Assembly (NCBI GenBank): GCA_013041995.1
Contig: JABDRA010000621.1
Location: forward strand, 1 to 9,223
Source of the DNA: Anderseniella sp.
GTDB lineage: Bacteria > Pseudomonadota > Alphaproteobacteria > Rhizobiales > Aestuariivirgaceae
DNA length: 9,223 bases
Direction: 5' to 3'
The notes beneath the pieces were generated by a model. The model did not search any database. It was not told the DNA's origin and saw nothing but the letters and a program-made list of their open reading frames with translations. Shown one piece after another: positions 1-5,305 of this stretch; position 1 is the stretch's first letter; the number at the start of each line of letters is the position of its first letter. A program made the position numbers and the translations under genes.

Positions 1-249
1 ATTCTGATGGCGCCCATTGCCATGGGCATAGCGAGCGGCCTGAATACCAACCCGGACACATTCCTGATGGCCGTAGCGGTGGGCGCTGCATCGCCTTACC
101 TTACGCCGATCGGGCACCAGTCGAACACGCTGGTGATGGGACCGGGCGGGTACAAGTTCCAGGACTATGCACTGGTCGGCTTCCCCTTGCAGATCATCAT
201 TCTGCTGGTCGGCGTACCAATGATCCTGTGGACCTGGCCACTGACCTGA
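1..249 (+). CDS. SLC13-family anion permease, C-terminal part (partial)
   Basis: The reading frame is open from the left edge of the window, so only the last 82 codons are present; an ATG at 7 is internal. The protein contains the stretch SPYLTPIGHQSNTLVMGPGG, which I recognise from SLC13/DASS-type permeases (sodium-coupled or related carriers of sulfate, phosphate or dicarboxylates in the inner membrane). A hydrophobic segment (residues about 20-34 of the visible part) precedes this loop, and a final transmembrane helix, IIILLVGVPMILW, ends six residues before the stop. Many bacterial members of this subgroup carry TrkA-C (RCK) domains in mid-protein, which would lie outside the window. The substrate cannot be told from this fragment. 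The gene converges on the minus-strand YidB-family gene, with a strong hairpin between them. Confidence 0.85.
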   Translation: MLMAPIAMGIASGLNTNPDTFLMAVAVGAASPYLTPIGHQSNTLVMGPGGYKFQDYALVGFPLQIIILLVGVPMILWTWPLT

Positions 250-312
250 CAAGTTTTCGGTTGTGATGCCGGACTATAGATGAGGCTTTGACGGACGGAA
301 CATTCTCCGCCT

Positions 313-343
313 GATAGCAGCGCACAGCATTTGCGCTGCTATC
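313..343. terminator. Strong hairpin between convergent genes
   Basis: A perfect 12-bp inverted repeat (GATAGCAGCGCA at 313-324 and TGCGCTGCTATC at 332-343) closes a 7-nt loop. It lies between the permease stop (249) and the YidB-family stop (371), where a bidirectional terminator is expected. Neither side has a clear run of T, so it may be a 3' stabiliser or a weak intrinsic terminator. Confidence 0.6.
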
Positions 344-370
344 CGGCGGATTTCCGGAGGGCATCTGCCC

Positions 371-778
371 TTACACACGACCCTCAGGTGTCAGGCCATC
401 GACCGCGCCTGGAAGATCGGCCGTCATGCGCTTTAGTATCTCAGCCTTGGCAAGCCCGGTTTCGGTAACCAGTCGGTCAAGCGTATCACTGCCGATTGCT
501 TGTTCCAGTTGGGCCGGCTGTATGGGTTCATTGCGGCCTGAACTCACCCATGAATCCGCGACGGAACCTTGTCCGGATTTTCGGAAGGCATCAACAAGGT
601 CCCGGACCCCTGTGGTAGCAGCGTCTGGACTGTTGCCGGTAGGCTGTCCATCATTCGACGCTGCATCGGAACCTGCTGTGGCTGAATTGAACATCTCTAT
701 CAGCTTGTCACGGTTTTGATAGCCGGCAAGAGCTATCATTCCCAGTAAAGCTGCCATTGAGGGCATTCCTTTCGACAT
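371..778 (-). CDS. YidB-family protein (DUF937)
   Basis: This 135-residue protein has a short N-terminal segment (1-30), a low-complexity Ser/Asp/Gly-rich linker (31-57) and a C-terminal domain (about 58-135). The C-terminal domain holds the pattern typical of YidB/DUF937 proteins: LVDAFRKSGQG, SWVSSGRNEPIQPAQLEQAIG (split here over residues 77-96), TGLAKAEILKRM, and a terminal LPGAVDGLTPEGRV. The biochemical role of this family is not established. An AAGGA Shine-Dalgarno stands nine bases before the ATG at 778, which supports this start over the internal Mets at residues 5 and 8. It begins 60 bases after the GlsB/YeaQ-like gene with no terminator between them, so the two are probably co-transcribed from the EcfG-type promoter at 1230-1254. 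Confidence 0.88.
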   Translation of the reverse strand: MSKGMPSMAALLGMIALAGYQNRDKLIEMFNSATAGSDAASNDGQPTGNSPDAATTGVRDLVDAFRKSGQGSVADSWVSSGRNEPIQPAQLEQAIGSDTLDRLVTETGLAKAEILKRMTADLPGAVDGLTPEGRV

Positions 779-838
779 TAGACTAATTCCTTGTTTGTCG
801 TGAAAAGAGCTGGATTGGTTGAGGACACAGCCAAAAGA

Positions 839-1090
839 CTAGGCACGTTTCGCGACCATTCCCCAGACCGCCAGAACTATGATGGCTCCAACCACGGCAC
901 CGATAAGGCCGGCGCCTTCGCCAGCGCCGTACCAGCCGAGCGCCTGGCCCAAAAACGAAGCAACAAAAGCCCCGACAATTCCAAGAATTGTTGTCAGTAT
1001 GAAGCCGGATGGCTCATTGCTTCCAGGCATGACAAATTTGGCGAGCACACCAGCGATGAAACCGATAATAATTGTCCAGATAATTCCCAT
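839..1090 (-). CDS. GlsB/YeaQ/YmgE-family stress response membrane protein
   Basis: An 83-residue, very hydrophobic protein with three predicted transmembrane helices (about residues 2-19, 29-50 and 58-80). It starts MGIIWTIIIGFIAGVLAKFV and keeps the family's glycine-rich pattern: a PG turn at 22-23, then GFILTTILGIVGAFV and GLIGAVVGAIIVL. Members are called transglycosylase-associated or GlsB-type proteins and are often induced by general stress, but their molecular activity is not settled. The frame is open upstream to an ATG at 1213, but family length and the hydrophobic N-terminus favour the ATG at 1090, which follows a purine-rich AAAGAAAG. The leader from the predicted EcfG start is long, about 130 bases. 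It is the first gene of a probable operon with the YidB-family gene. Confidence 0.9.
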   Translation of the reverse strand: MGIIWTIIIGFIAGVLAKFVMPGSNEPSGFILTTILGIVGAFVASFLGQALGWYGAGEGAGLIGAVVGAIIVLAVWGMVAKRA

Positions 1091-1229
1091 TGAATGAATT
1101 TCTTTCTTTTTCGTAGTTGGTATCGAATGACTTGGGACTGCGTGCGCAGACACCATACCCAAATCCATAGAGCATGGATCATCTTTCGCAGTTTGATAAC
1201 GATACTCATGCATCGACTGCAGTCGTCAT

Positions 1230-1254
1230 AACGTGCCGACCCCGGTTTGGTTCC
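1230..1254 (-). promoter_or_regulatory. EcfG-type general stress promoter for the GlsB-YidB operon
   Basis: Read on the minus strand, GGAAC (1254-1250) is followed after 16 bases by CGTT (1233-1230). This matches the alphaproteobacterial EcfG consensus GGAAC-N16/17-CGTT exactly. Transcription would start near 1223. A perfect 12-bp palindrome, CGACTGCAGTCG (1214-1225), overlaps that expected start and could be an operator or chance. Confidence 0.75.
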
Positions 1255-1321
1255 TGAGCCCGACAAAAAACCACTACATGACGACTTGGTACAAGAGTCC
1301 GTCCACAGCGGTTCACATTGC

Positions 1322-2296
1322 TTAATCCTGGCCAGGGTTGAACGCGTCAAGGTCGGAGAAGGAGGAACTCTGGAAACAGGGCACCTTGCTGTCTTCAAGC
1401 GCCTTCAGCGCGGCTTCGTCATCAGCATCGACGTATCCGGCGTGCCGCAACGCGACGAAACTGATGCGGCCAGGGTGGCGCTTTATGACTTCGAGATACA
1501 CCTGCGCATCGTGCTGACCGGTATCACCCATGAGCACGAATGGCAGTTCAGGATTTGCTGCCAGTATCTCGTCGATCGCAGCCCCTTTGTGCGATCCATG
1601 CGAACTTTTGATGAACTTGTTGTCGTCAATACCGAGGTCGCGAAGAAACATCGGCCCTTTCACAACACCGTTGCGCGCAAACACGTCGGTCAAAAAACGG
1701 TACAGGTTCCAGGGCGAGGAACTCACATAGAATACCGGATTAATGTTGTCGTGGAGTTGGCTGATCAGTTCGGCGCTGTCGGGAAAGATGTGTCGGGTGT
1801 GGGCATTGCCGGTCACCGTATTCCAGATGTTGCGATGCAGCGCCCAGGCCTCGGTCTTCATGATGGTGTCGTCGATGTCCGATATCACGCCGAAGCGGGC
1901 CAAACTTGAAGTCACCATCGCGTCTGCGGCCACTTCGCAATCGTAGTTCAAAAGAGTGATGTAATTTTCGCCGTGCCGGAAATTACTGCGCGGCAACGCA
2001 AGCCGAAAATAGCCTTCTTCGTCTGTTACTGCGTTCACAGTTCCGCATTTTACCTCGATGTTGGCAAGCTCCCATGTCGCAAAGTTTCGCGCCATTGCGC
2101 AGGCATTTGCAAAAACAGAAGAACCTGGATTGACCGGTGAGGCGGCGATGTCTGCCAGAACCCGCCCCCGGATAATGATCTCCGCACCGCTGCTGTAACC
2201 GAGATATGCCTGTATGACCGGAGACGGATTCCGGTCGACAGGCAGAATGCTGTCCAGCGCCATTTCTACACGGTGCGCCAGTGTTGCTATGGACAT
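1322..2296 (-). CDS. App1-type phosphatidate phosphatase (DUF2183, HAD fold)
   Basis: This 324-residue protein resembles the catalytic domain of yeast App1 (Mg-dependent phosphatidate phosphatase) and its bacterial relatives. HAD-superfamily motifs are visible: motif I DIDDTI at 140-145 (Asp140 the expected nucleophile, Asp142 the acid/base), motif II VSSSPWNLY at 191-199, a candidate motif III lysine at Lys230 or Lys237, and motif IV GDTGQHD at 257-263. Residues about 35-125 form the beta-rich N-terminal region usual in this family, including EEGYFRLALP. No signal peptide is seen, so it is probably cytosolic, acting on phosphatidate or related lipid phosphates at the membrane. An AAGGGG about ten bases before the ATG supports the start. 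It may be transcribed from the EcfG-type promoter at 2636-2660 through the small ORF, about 220 bases upstream. The tail (301-324) is Ser/Asp-rich. Confidence 0.9.
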   Translation of the reverse strand: MSIATLAHRVEMALDSILPVDRNPSPVIQAYLGYSSGAEIIIRGRVLADIAASPVNPGSSVFANACAMARNFATWELANIEVKCGTVNAVTDEEGYFRLALPRSNFRHGENYITLLNYDCEVAADAMVTSSLARFGVISDIDDTIMKTEAWALHRNIWNTVTGNAHTRHIFPDSAELISQLHDNINPVFYVSSSPWNLYRFLTDVFARNGVVKGPMFLRDLGIDDNKFIKSSHGSHKGAAIDEILAANPELPFVLMGDTGQHDAQVYLEVIKRHPGRISFVALRHAGYVDADDEAALKALEDSKVPCFQSSSFSDLDAFNPGQD

Positions 2297-2434
2297 GCAA
2301 GTCGCCCCTTGCGTCAGGTTTCACTGAGATGAGCTTGTGAGCAAGTATAATCATGCTGCAGACACAGGGGCCGTCGAAAGTTTCTGTGGCCGCTGCGGCT
2401 TAGCCTGATCCGGATAGACGCCGTGGTATCGAAC

Positions 2435-2515
2435 TCACTTTCCGTCTCGCTTTTCCGGCGCATTTTCAACGTCGTCTGAGCGCAGCGCATCATCATTGAC
2501 GTCGTCGGATCGCGT
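2435..2515 (-). other. Open in-frame extension beyond the amber codon of the small ORF
   Basis: Directly after the TAG that ends the 27-residue ORF, the same frame stays open for 26 further codons to a TGA. The deduced tail is acidic and polar, with SDDVNDDALRSDDVENAPEK inside it, which balances the Lys-rich part before the TAG. This looks like a possible C-terminal half of one 53-residue protein interrupted by a nonsense codon, but a 26-codon open stretch can also occur by chance. Confidence 0.3.
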
Positions 2516-2599
2516 CTATTTCTTCTTCGCTTCGGCGGTGTTCCGCTCGCTGGATTTCGCGGGGCCGTTCAGTTTCGATAGTACTGCTTTGGATGTCAT
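2516..2599 (-). CDS. Small basic protein of 27 residues, likely stress-induced
   Basis: A short ORF starts with MTSKAVLSKLNGPAKSSERN and ends in AEAKKK before a TAG. I do not recognise the family. Three things support it as a real gene. An AAGGA Shine-Dalgarno stands about ten bases before the ATG. An exact EcfG-type promoter (2636-2660) would start transcription about 30 bases upstream of the ATG. The composition is biased, polar and Lys/Ser/Ala-rich, like many small stress proteins. The frame continues open after the TAG (2435-2515), so the gene may be a nonsense-interrupted longer protein. It precedes the app1-like gene on the same strand and may share its transcript. Confidence 0.5.
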   Translation of the reverse strand: MTSKAVLSKLNGPAKSSERNTAEAKKK

Positions 2600-2635
2600 T
2601 GAACCTAGTTCCTTTTCACTGTCTTACAGAGAAAC

Positions 2636-2660
2636 AACGCAGCTGCACCGGGCCGGTTCC
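2636..2660 (-). promoter_or_regulatory. EcfG-type general stress promoter for the small ORF and possibly app1
   Basis: On the minus strand GGAAC (2660-2656), 16 bases, then CGTT (2639-2636) match the EcfG consensus exactly. The predicted start near 2629 gives a leader of about 30 bases to the ATG at 2599. The next downstream gene on the strand is the App1-type phosphatase. Confidence 0.75.
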
Positions 2661-2781
2661 ACCCACACATGCAATTTCAGTATTTTTCTCCAGACAAGGG
2701 CGGCGGCGGTACGCAAGCTTGTTCCGGCTTGCCAATCTGCTTGGCCAGCCTGGTCGTCGGGAGAGGTCCCATGAACTGAAA

Positions 2782-2811
2782 ATCACCCGCCTGATTGCTC
2801 ATACGGGTGAT
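2782..2811 (-). terminator. Intrinsic terminator after the BA14K gene
   Basis: An 8-bp perfect stem (ATCACCCG and CGGGTGAT) with a 14-nt loop lies 31 bases after the BA14K stop on the minus strand. In that direction it is followed by TTT, which is a short U tract. It separates the BA14K gene from the EcfG-type promoter at 2636-2660. Confidence 0.6.
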
Positions 2812-2842
2812 CTGTATCGATGGTTTTACACTGATCCGGAAA

Positions 2843-3283
2843 TTAGCTGTAAGGTGAAATGCATTCCTTGCGGGGGCCGTTATAAGGCTGGAATGTATTG
2901 TCCCAGACACGATAGCTGCGATATCTGTCCTCGCACCATTCCTCGTGGCGGTCGCCCCGGTCGGCGCTGTTGGCTATTGCACTGCCGGCGGCAATTGCTC
3001 CAAAGGCTGCCAGTGGATACCACCAGCCATCAGAGTGACGACGATATCCGCGCCGCCTGTCGCGACGTCCGCGATGGCCCCTAAGCCGCCGGCGGTCCGC
3101 ACGCCTCGCACGTTTCTTTGTCCGAGACTGTATCTGGATAACATTGGCAGTACCGTTTGATTGAGTGACAGCTTGGCTCGCAATGTTCGACGTCGCCCCG
3201 GCCAGCGGGGTTGCGGACACAGGCGTTGCAAACAACAGAGCTGCCGCTGCAGCACCGATGATTGCTGTATTGAATTTTCTCAT
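2843..3283 (-). CDS. BA14K-family exported protein, Arg-rich centre
   Basis: A 146-residue protein with a clear signal peptide (MRKFNTAIIGAAAAALLFA..., probable cleavage after VSA at about 24). A strongly basic Arg-rich stretch follows (54-82), then a hydrophobic Gly/Ala segment (87-106) and the C-terminal BA14K signature EEWCEDRYRSYRVWDNTFQP continuing to a GPRKEC (115-141). BA14K proteins were named from a Brucella immunoreactive, lectin-like protein; the two cysteines (117 and 141) could form a disulfide. The frame is open upstream to an ATG at 3376, but the signal peptide and an AAAGGA Shine-Dalgarno fix the start at 3283. The expected location is periplasm or envelope. A degenerate EcfG-like promoter lies at 3320-3344 and a terminator at 2782-2811, so the gene is probably monocistronic. 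Confidence 0.88.
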   Translation of the reverse strand: MRKFNTAIIGAAAAALLFATPVSATPLAGATSNIASQAVTQSNGTANVIQIQSRTKKRARRADRRRLRGHRGRRDRRRGYRRHSDGWWYPLAAFGAIAAGSAIANSADRGDRHEEWCEDRYRSYRVWDNTFQPYNGPRKECISPYS

Positions 3284-3319
3284 CGTAAATCCTTTCTGAT
3301 TTAGACCGTATGGGTCACC

Positions 3320-3344
3320 AACGGTTGAAACCGGGTGTGGTTGC
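3320..3344 (-). promoter_or_regulatory. Degenerate EcfG-like promoter for the BA14K gene
   Basis: On the minus strand GCAAC (3344-3340), 16 bases, then CGTT (3323-3320) differ from the EcfG consensus at one base of the -35 element (GCAAC for GGAAC). The N16 spacing equals that of the three exact sites in the window, and the distance to the ATG (about 30 bases from the predicted start) is natural. Confidence 0.45.
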
Positions 3345-3373
3345 ATGAAACATGCAATAATTTGGAGAACTGT

Positions 3374-3422
3374 CATTGTCCTGGATCATGCCGGGAAGCG
3401 CTCCAGCTAATCCCTGACAATG
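3374..3422. repeat. Nested inverted repeats between the DJ-1/PfpI and BA14K genes
   Basis: CATTGTC (3374-3380) pairs with GACAATG (3416-3422), and just inside it CTGGA (3381-3385) pairs with TCCAG (3402-3406). In addition, TGCCGGGAA occurs twice, near 3389 and near 3427. The element sits between the DJ-1/PfpI stop and the BA14K promoter and could end the upstream transcript, though no U tract follows. Confidence 0.4.
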
Positions 3423-3495
3423 CCATTGCCGGGAATGCATGACACTCAGGCTTCGCGCGGGATTGATTGAGAGCAATGACAACCCTGCAACGCGA

Positions 3496-4173
3496 TTATT
3501 GGAGCAGCGCAAGCACGGCCTTGGCGGCTTCTTCCGAAGATGCCGGATTTTGGCCGGTTACGAGTTTGCCGTCTGTCAGAACGAAAGAGGCCCAATCATC
3601 ACCCTTTTCATAATGACCGCCCTTTTCCTTGAGCATATCCTCAACCAGAAACGGCACCACCTCGGTCAGGCCGACGCCTTGTTCTTCGGTATTGGTAAAC
3701 CCTGTGACGCGCTTGCCGGCGACAAGCGGTTTGCCGTCGGTACCATTGGTGTTCTTGAACACTGCCGGCGCATGGCAAACTGCGCCGACAGGCCGGTCAG
3801 AGTTGGTGAAGCTTTCGATCAGGCACTTGCTGTCAGTATCATTCGCCAGGTCCCAGAGCGGACCATGACCACCGGGATAAAAAATTGCGTCAAAGCCCTG
3901 GTCGCTGATGTCGGCGAGCACGTGCGTCTCAGCCAGCAACTTTTGCGCTGCCTCATCCTGCTTGAACCGCCGGGTGGCATCTGTTTGAGCATCGTCAGCA
4001 TCGCTCTTGGGATCGAGCGGAGGCTGGCCGCCCTTGGGCGAGGCGAGGACGATTTCCGCGCCGGCGTCCTTGAGCACATAATAAGGCGCTGCAAACTCTT
4101 CGAGCCAGAAGCCGGTCTTTTCACCTGTGTCACCAAGTTCATCGTGGGATGTAAGAACCATCAGAATTTTCAT
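3496..4173 (-). CDS. DJ-1/PfpI-family protein, Hsp31-like class I glutamine amidotransferase fold
   Basis: A 225-residue protein with the Hsp31-like DJ-1/PfpI layout. It begins MKILMVLTSHDELGDTGEKTG, with conserved Glu18 in the GEKTG loop, then FWLEEFAAPYYVLKDAGAEI. The YPGGHGPLWDL loop is at 99-109, and the nucleophile elbow GAVCHAPAVF at 130-139 gives Cys133 followed by His134. TGFTNTEE and PFLVEDML complete the usual domain. Relatives act as glyoxalase III, chaperone or protein/nucleotide deglycase, detoxifying methylglyoxal-type carbonyls; which of these applies cannot be decided here. No signal peptide, so cytosolic. No good Shine-Dalgarno precedes the ATG at 4173, but the MKILMVLTS start is typical. 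An exact EcfG-type promoter is at 4253-4277, giving a leader of about 70 bases that contains a hairpin and T run. Confidence 0.92.
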   Translation of the reverse strand: MKILMVLTSHDELGDTGEKTGFWLEEFAAPYYVLKDAGAEIVLASPKGGQPPLDPKSDADDAQTDATRRFKQDEAAQKLLAETHVLADISDQGFDAIFYPGGHGPLWDLANDTDSKCLIESFTNSDRPVGAVCHAPAVFKNTNGTDGKPLVAGKRVTGFTNTEEQGVGLTEVVPFLVEDMLKEKGGHYEKGDDWASFVLTDGKLVTGQNPASSEEAAKAVLALLQ

Positions 4174-4204
4174 GGGTGTGTTTCGAACTCACTGTTTGAG
4201 GACT

Positions 4205-4226
4205 AAAAAAAGCGTCCGGCGTCGCT
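4205..4226 (-). terminator. Short hairpin with seven-T run in the DJ-1/PfpI leader
   Basis: On the minus strand AGCG (4226-4223) can pair with CGCT (4214-4211), and seven consecutive T follow (4211-4205). This is terminator-like, although the stem is only 4 bp. GCGC-ATCC-GCGC just upstream could fold in competition. It lies between the EcfG-type promoter and the ATG, so it could attenuate the transcript; it could also simply end transcripts arriving from upstream. Confidence 0.35.
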
Positions 4227-4252
4227 AAACGCGCATCCGCGCCTGCACACAC

Positions 4253-4277
4253 AACGCAGATGCCAGCCAACCGTTCC
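4253..4277 (-). promoter_or_regulatory. EcfG-type general stress promoter for the DJ-1/PfpI gene
   Basis: On the minus strand GGAAC (4277-4273), 16 bases, then CGTT (4256-4253) match the EcfG consensus exactly. The -10 context CTGCGTTGT is the same as in the site at 2636-2660. The predicted start is near 4246. Confidence 0.75.
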
Positions 4278-4291
4278 CGAGCGGTGGTCCG

Positions 4292-4387
4292 TTATTCTGC
4301 TAAATCTTGCGAAAAAGATGTATCTTTGACTATTTCTTCAGCCGGAATCCGGAGAAAGTGCCTGAGCCTATCGGTGGGGATTGTCAT
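4292..4387 (-). CDS. Possible 31-residue ORF or gene remnant
   Basis: This frame encodes MTIPTDRLRHFLRIPAEEIV and a short polar end before a TAA. It can be lengthened to a TTG at 4426, which follows an AGAGAGG. I do not recognise it. The sequence reads as protein-like at first, but third-position GC falls in the second half. It could be a chance ORF or the remnant of a gene next to the CAGGGAAA array. It ends 14 bases before the EcfG-type promoter of the DJ-1/PfpI gene. Confidence 0.2.
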   Translation of the reverse strand: MTIPTDRLRHFLRIPAEEIVKDTSFSQDLAE

Positions 4388-4443
4388 CAAGATAGAAGAT
4401 GTAGTGGTGTGTGCAGTCTCAAGCAAATTCCTCTCTCTTTGAA

Positions 4444-4614
4444 TTTCCCTGATATGCGGGAAAATACAGGGAAAATTGCAGGACACGGCCGATTAGACCA
4501 ATTTACCATCAAGAAAACACAGTAAATACATCAGTTCAGGCGCGGATTTCCCTAAAATTTCGAACAGGGAAATATTTTTTAGCAACAGGGAAATGAGTAC
4601 CAAGCACAGGGAAC
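4444..4614. repeat. CAGGGAAA motif cluster, partly with 21-bp spacing
   Basis: CAGGGAAA occurs at 4467, 4565 and 4586, with CAGGGAAC at 4607. Inverted forms are TTTCCCTG at 4444 and TTTCCCTA at 4547. The copies at 4565, 4586 and 4607 are exactly 21 bp apart, which is two helical turns. TTTCCC at 4444 can pair either with GGGAAA at 4458 or with the CAGGGAAA at 4467. The local sequence is AT-rich compared with the flanking genes. As I remember, stretches full of TTTCCCTG/CAGGGAAA recur between genes in Rhizobiales; this was not checked. A degenerate mobile-element end or an iteron-like protein-binding array would both fit. Confidence 0.6.
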
Positions 4615-4806
4615 ATTCCGAAGGCAGCAGGTATGTCGGCTATCGCAGGCGCAACAGACCTCTATGTCGAATCTCAGAATTTCTACCAGTAACTTTCAAG
4701 GCCTGGTACACATACGAAGAAGCACCGCCAGCCCCCCATACTCCCGCTTACCAGGGGTGCCCCTCCAGATTGGCTGATAAGTGCATAAGCCACCGAAGCT
4801 TGCTAA
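4615..4806. other. Intergenic stretch with no recognised gene
   Basis: Together with the motif cluster before it, this makes a stretch of over 400 bases without a convincing gene. The open frames here (for example plus-strand 4593-4817) have no Shine-Dalgarno and no recognisable protein. A short GC-rich dyad, AGGGGTGCCCCT near 4754-4765, lies about 40 bases after the stop of the 71-residue membrane protein and may help end its transcript. Confidence 0.5.
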
Positions 4807-5022
4807 TTATTGCGTAGTTGTGGAGGGCGCGGTAGTGGTCGTACCTTGGTCAGTCGTTGATGGCGCGGCAGTGGCAGGTTGCTCAGTAGTGGTGGCTGGA
4901 GTCATAGCCTCTTTCGGGGTCTGGTCTCCGAACCAGCCGCTGTTCCAACCGATTATGGCCAACACGATCACGACGGCGATGGCACCCAAGACCATGTTTC
5001 TGTTTTGCATGAGTTTGTCCAT
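4807..5022 (-). CDS. Small single-pass membrane protein with Thr/Pro-rich tail
   Basis: A 71-residue protein of unrecognised family. It has a short polar N-terminus (MDKLMQNRN), one transmembrane helix (about 10-25, VLGAIAVVIVLAIIGW), a short FGDQTP turn, and a low-complexity tail of about 35 residues made mostly of Thr, Ala, Pro, Ser and Gln. A strong GAGGAT Shine-Dalgarno about five bases before the ATG supports both the start and its being a real gene. The most likely arrangement is a membrane anchor with a flexible tail facing the periplasm, because the positive charge (Lys3, Arg8) lies before the helix. It is divergent from the EEP-family gene, with nearly 300 bases between them. No EcfG or FNR-type site was found upstream. 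Confidence 0.65.
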   Translation of the reverse strand: MDKLMQNRNMVLGAIAVVIVLAIIGWNSGWFGDQTPKEAMTPATTTEQPATAAPSTTDQGTTTTAPSTTTQ

Positions 5023-5137
5023 AGCATCCTCGCTTGCTTTGATTGCAGAGCTGATAGATTACATATGGTGGTCTAGCAATTCGCATTCAAGATAACCCGA
5101 CACAGCGGCGAGGCTTAGGCACTGACAATTCAAAACA

Positions 5138-5155
5138 CCAGGGAACATCCCCTGG
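5138..5155. promoter_or_regulatory. Dyad in the divergent intergenic region (possible operator)
   Basis: CCAGGG (5138-5143) and CCCTGG (5150-5155) form a 6-bp dyad around AACATC. It lies between two divergent genes and could be an operator or a hairpin. The core CAGGGAACAT is identical to the last copy in the motif cluster (4607-4616). The rest of 5023-5305 shows no clear gene. A weak TTGATT-N17-AATATG (5227-5255) is the best promoter candidate for the plus-strand gene. Confidence 0.3.
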
Positions 5156-5305
5156 GGGTCCTAATCTCTACAGGTCCTCAGTCGGTGAGCGGCGCCCAAA
5201 CTCTGGAGAGCTAGTATCTCGTCTTTTTGATTAGATCCAAAGTGGCCGGAATATGGAAATCCAGGTCTTTCTGAAGCCCTGCGACTATGCGATCCTTTCA
5301 TCATC

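Noticed and set aside
1338..1350. TTGA-N5-TCAA resembling an FNR box
   Set aside because: The spacer is five bases instead of six, and it lies inside the coding end of the App1-type gene.
994..1398. Minus-strand ORF of 134 codons and the upstream extension of the GlsB frame to 1213
   Set aside because: Both cross the EcfG-type promoter or its leader. The hydrophobic start at 1090 fits the family length.
1247..1909. Plus-strand ORF of 220 codons
   Set aside because: It lies wholly antisense to the App1-type phosphatase, whose catalytic motifs prove the minus-strand frame, and its protein has no recognisable features.
2593..3084. Plus-strand ORF of 163 codons
   Set aside because: It overlaps the BA14K gene, its terminator and the EcfG-type promoter on the other strand, and its Cys/Arg-rich product looks like a random translation.
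3439..4206. Plus-strand ORF of 255 codons
   Set aside because: Antisense shadow of the DJ-1/PfpI gene, which has a full family signature on the minus strand.
4615..4806. Possible tRNA or transposase fragment next to the CAGGGAAA array
   Set aside because: No cloverleaf or T-loop pattern could be built on either strand, and no transposase motif was found in the translated frames.
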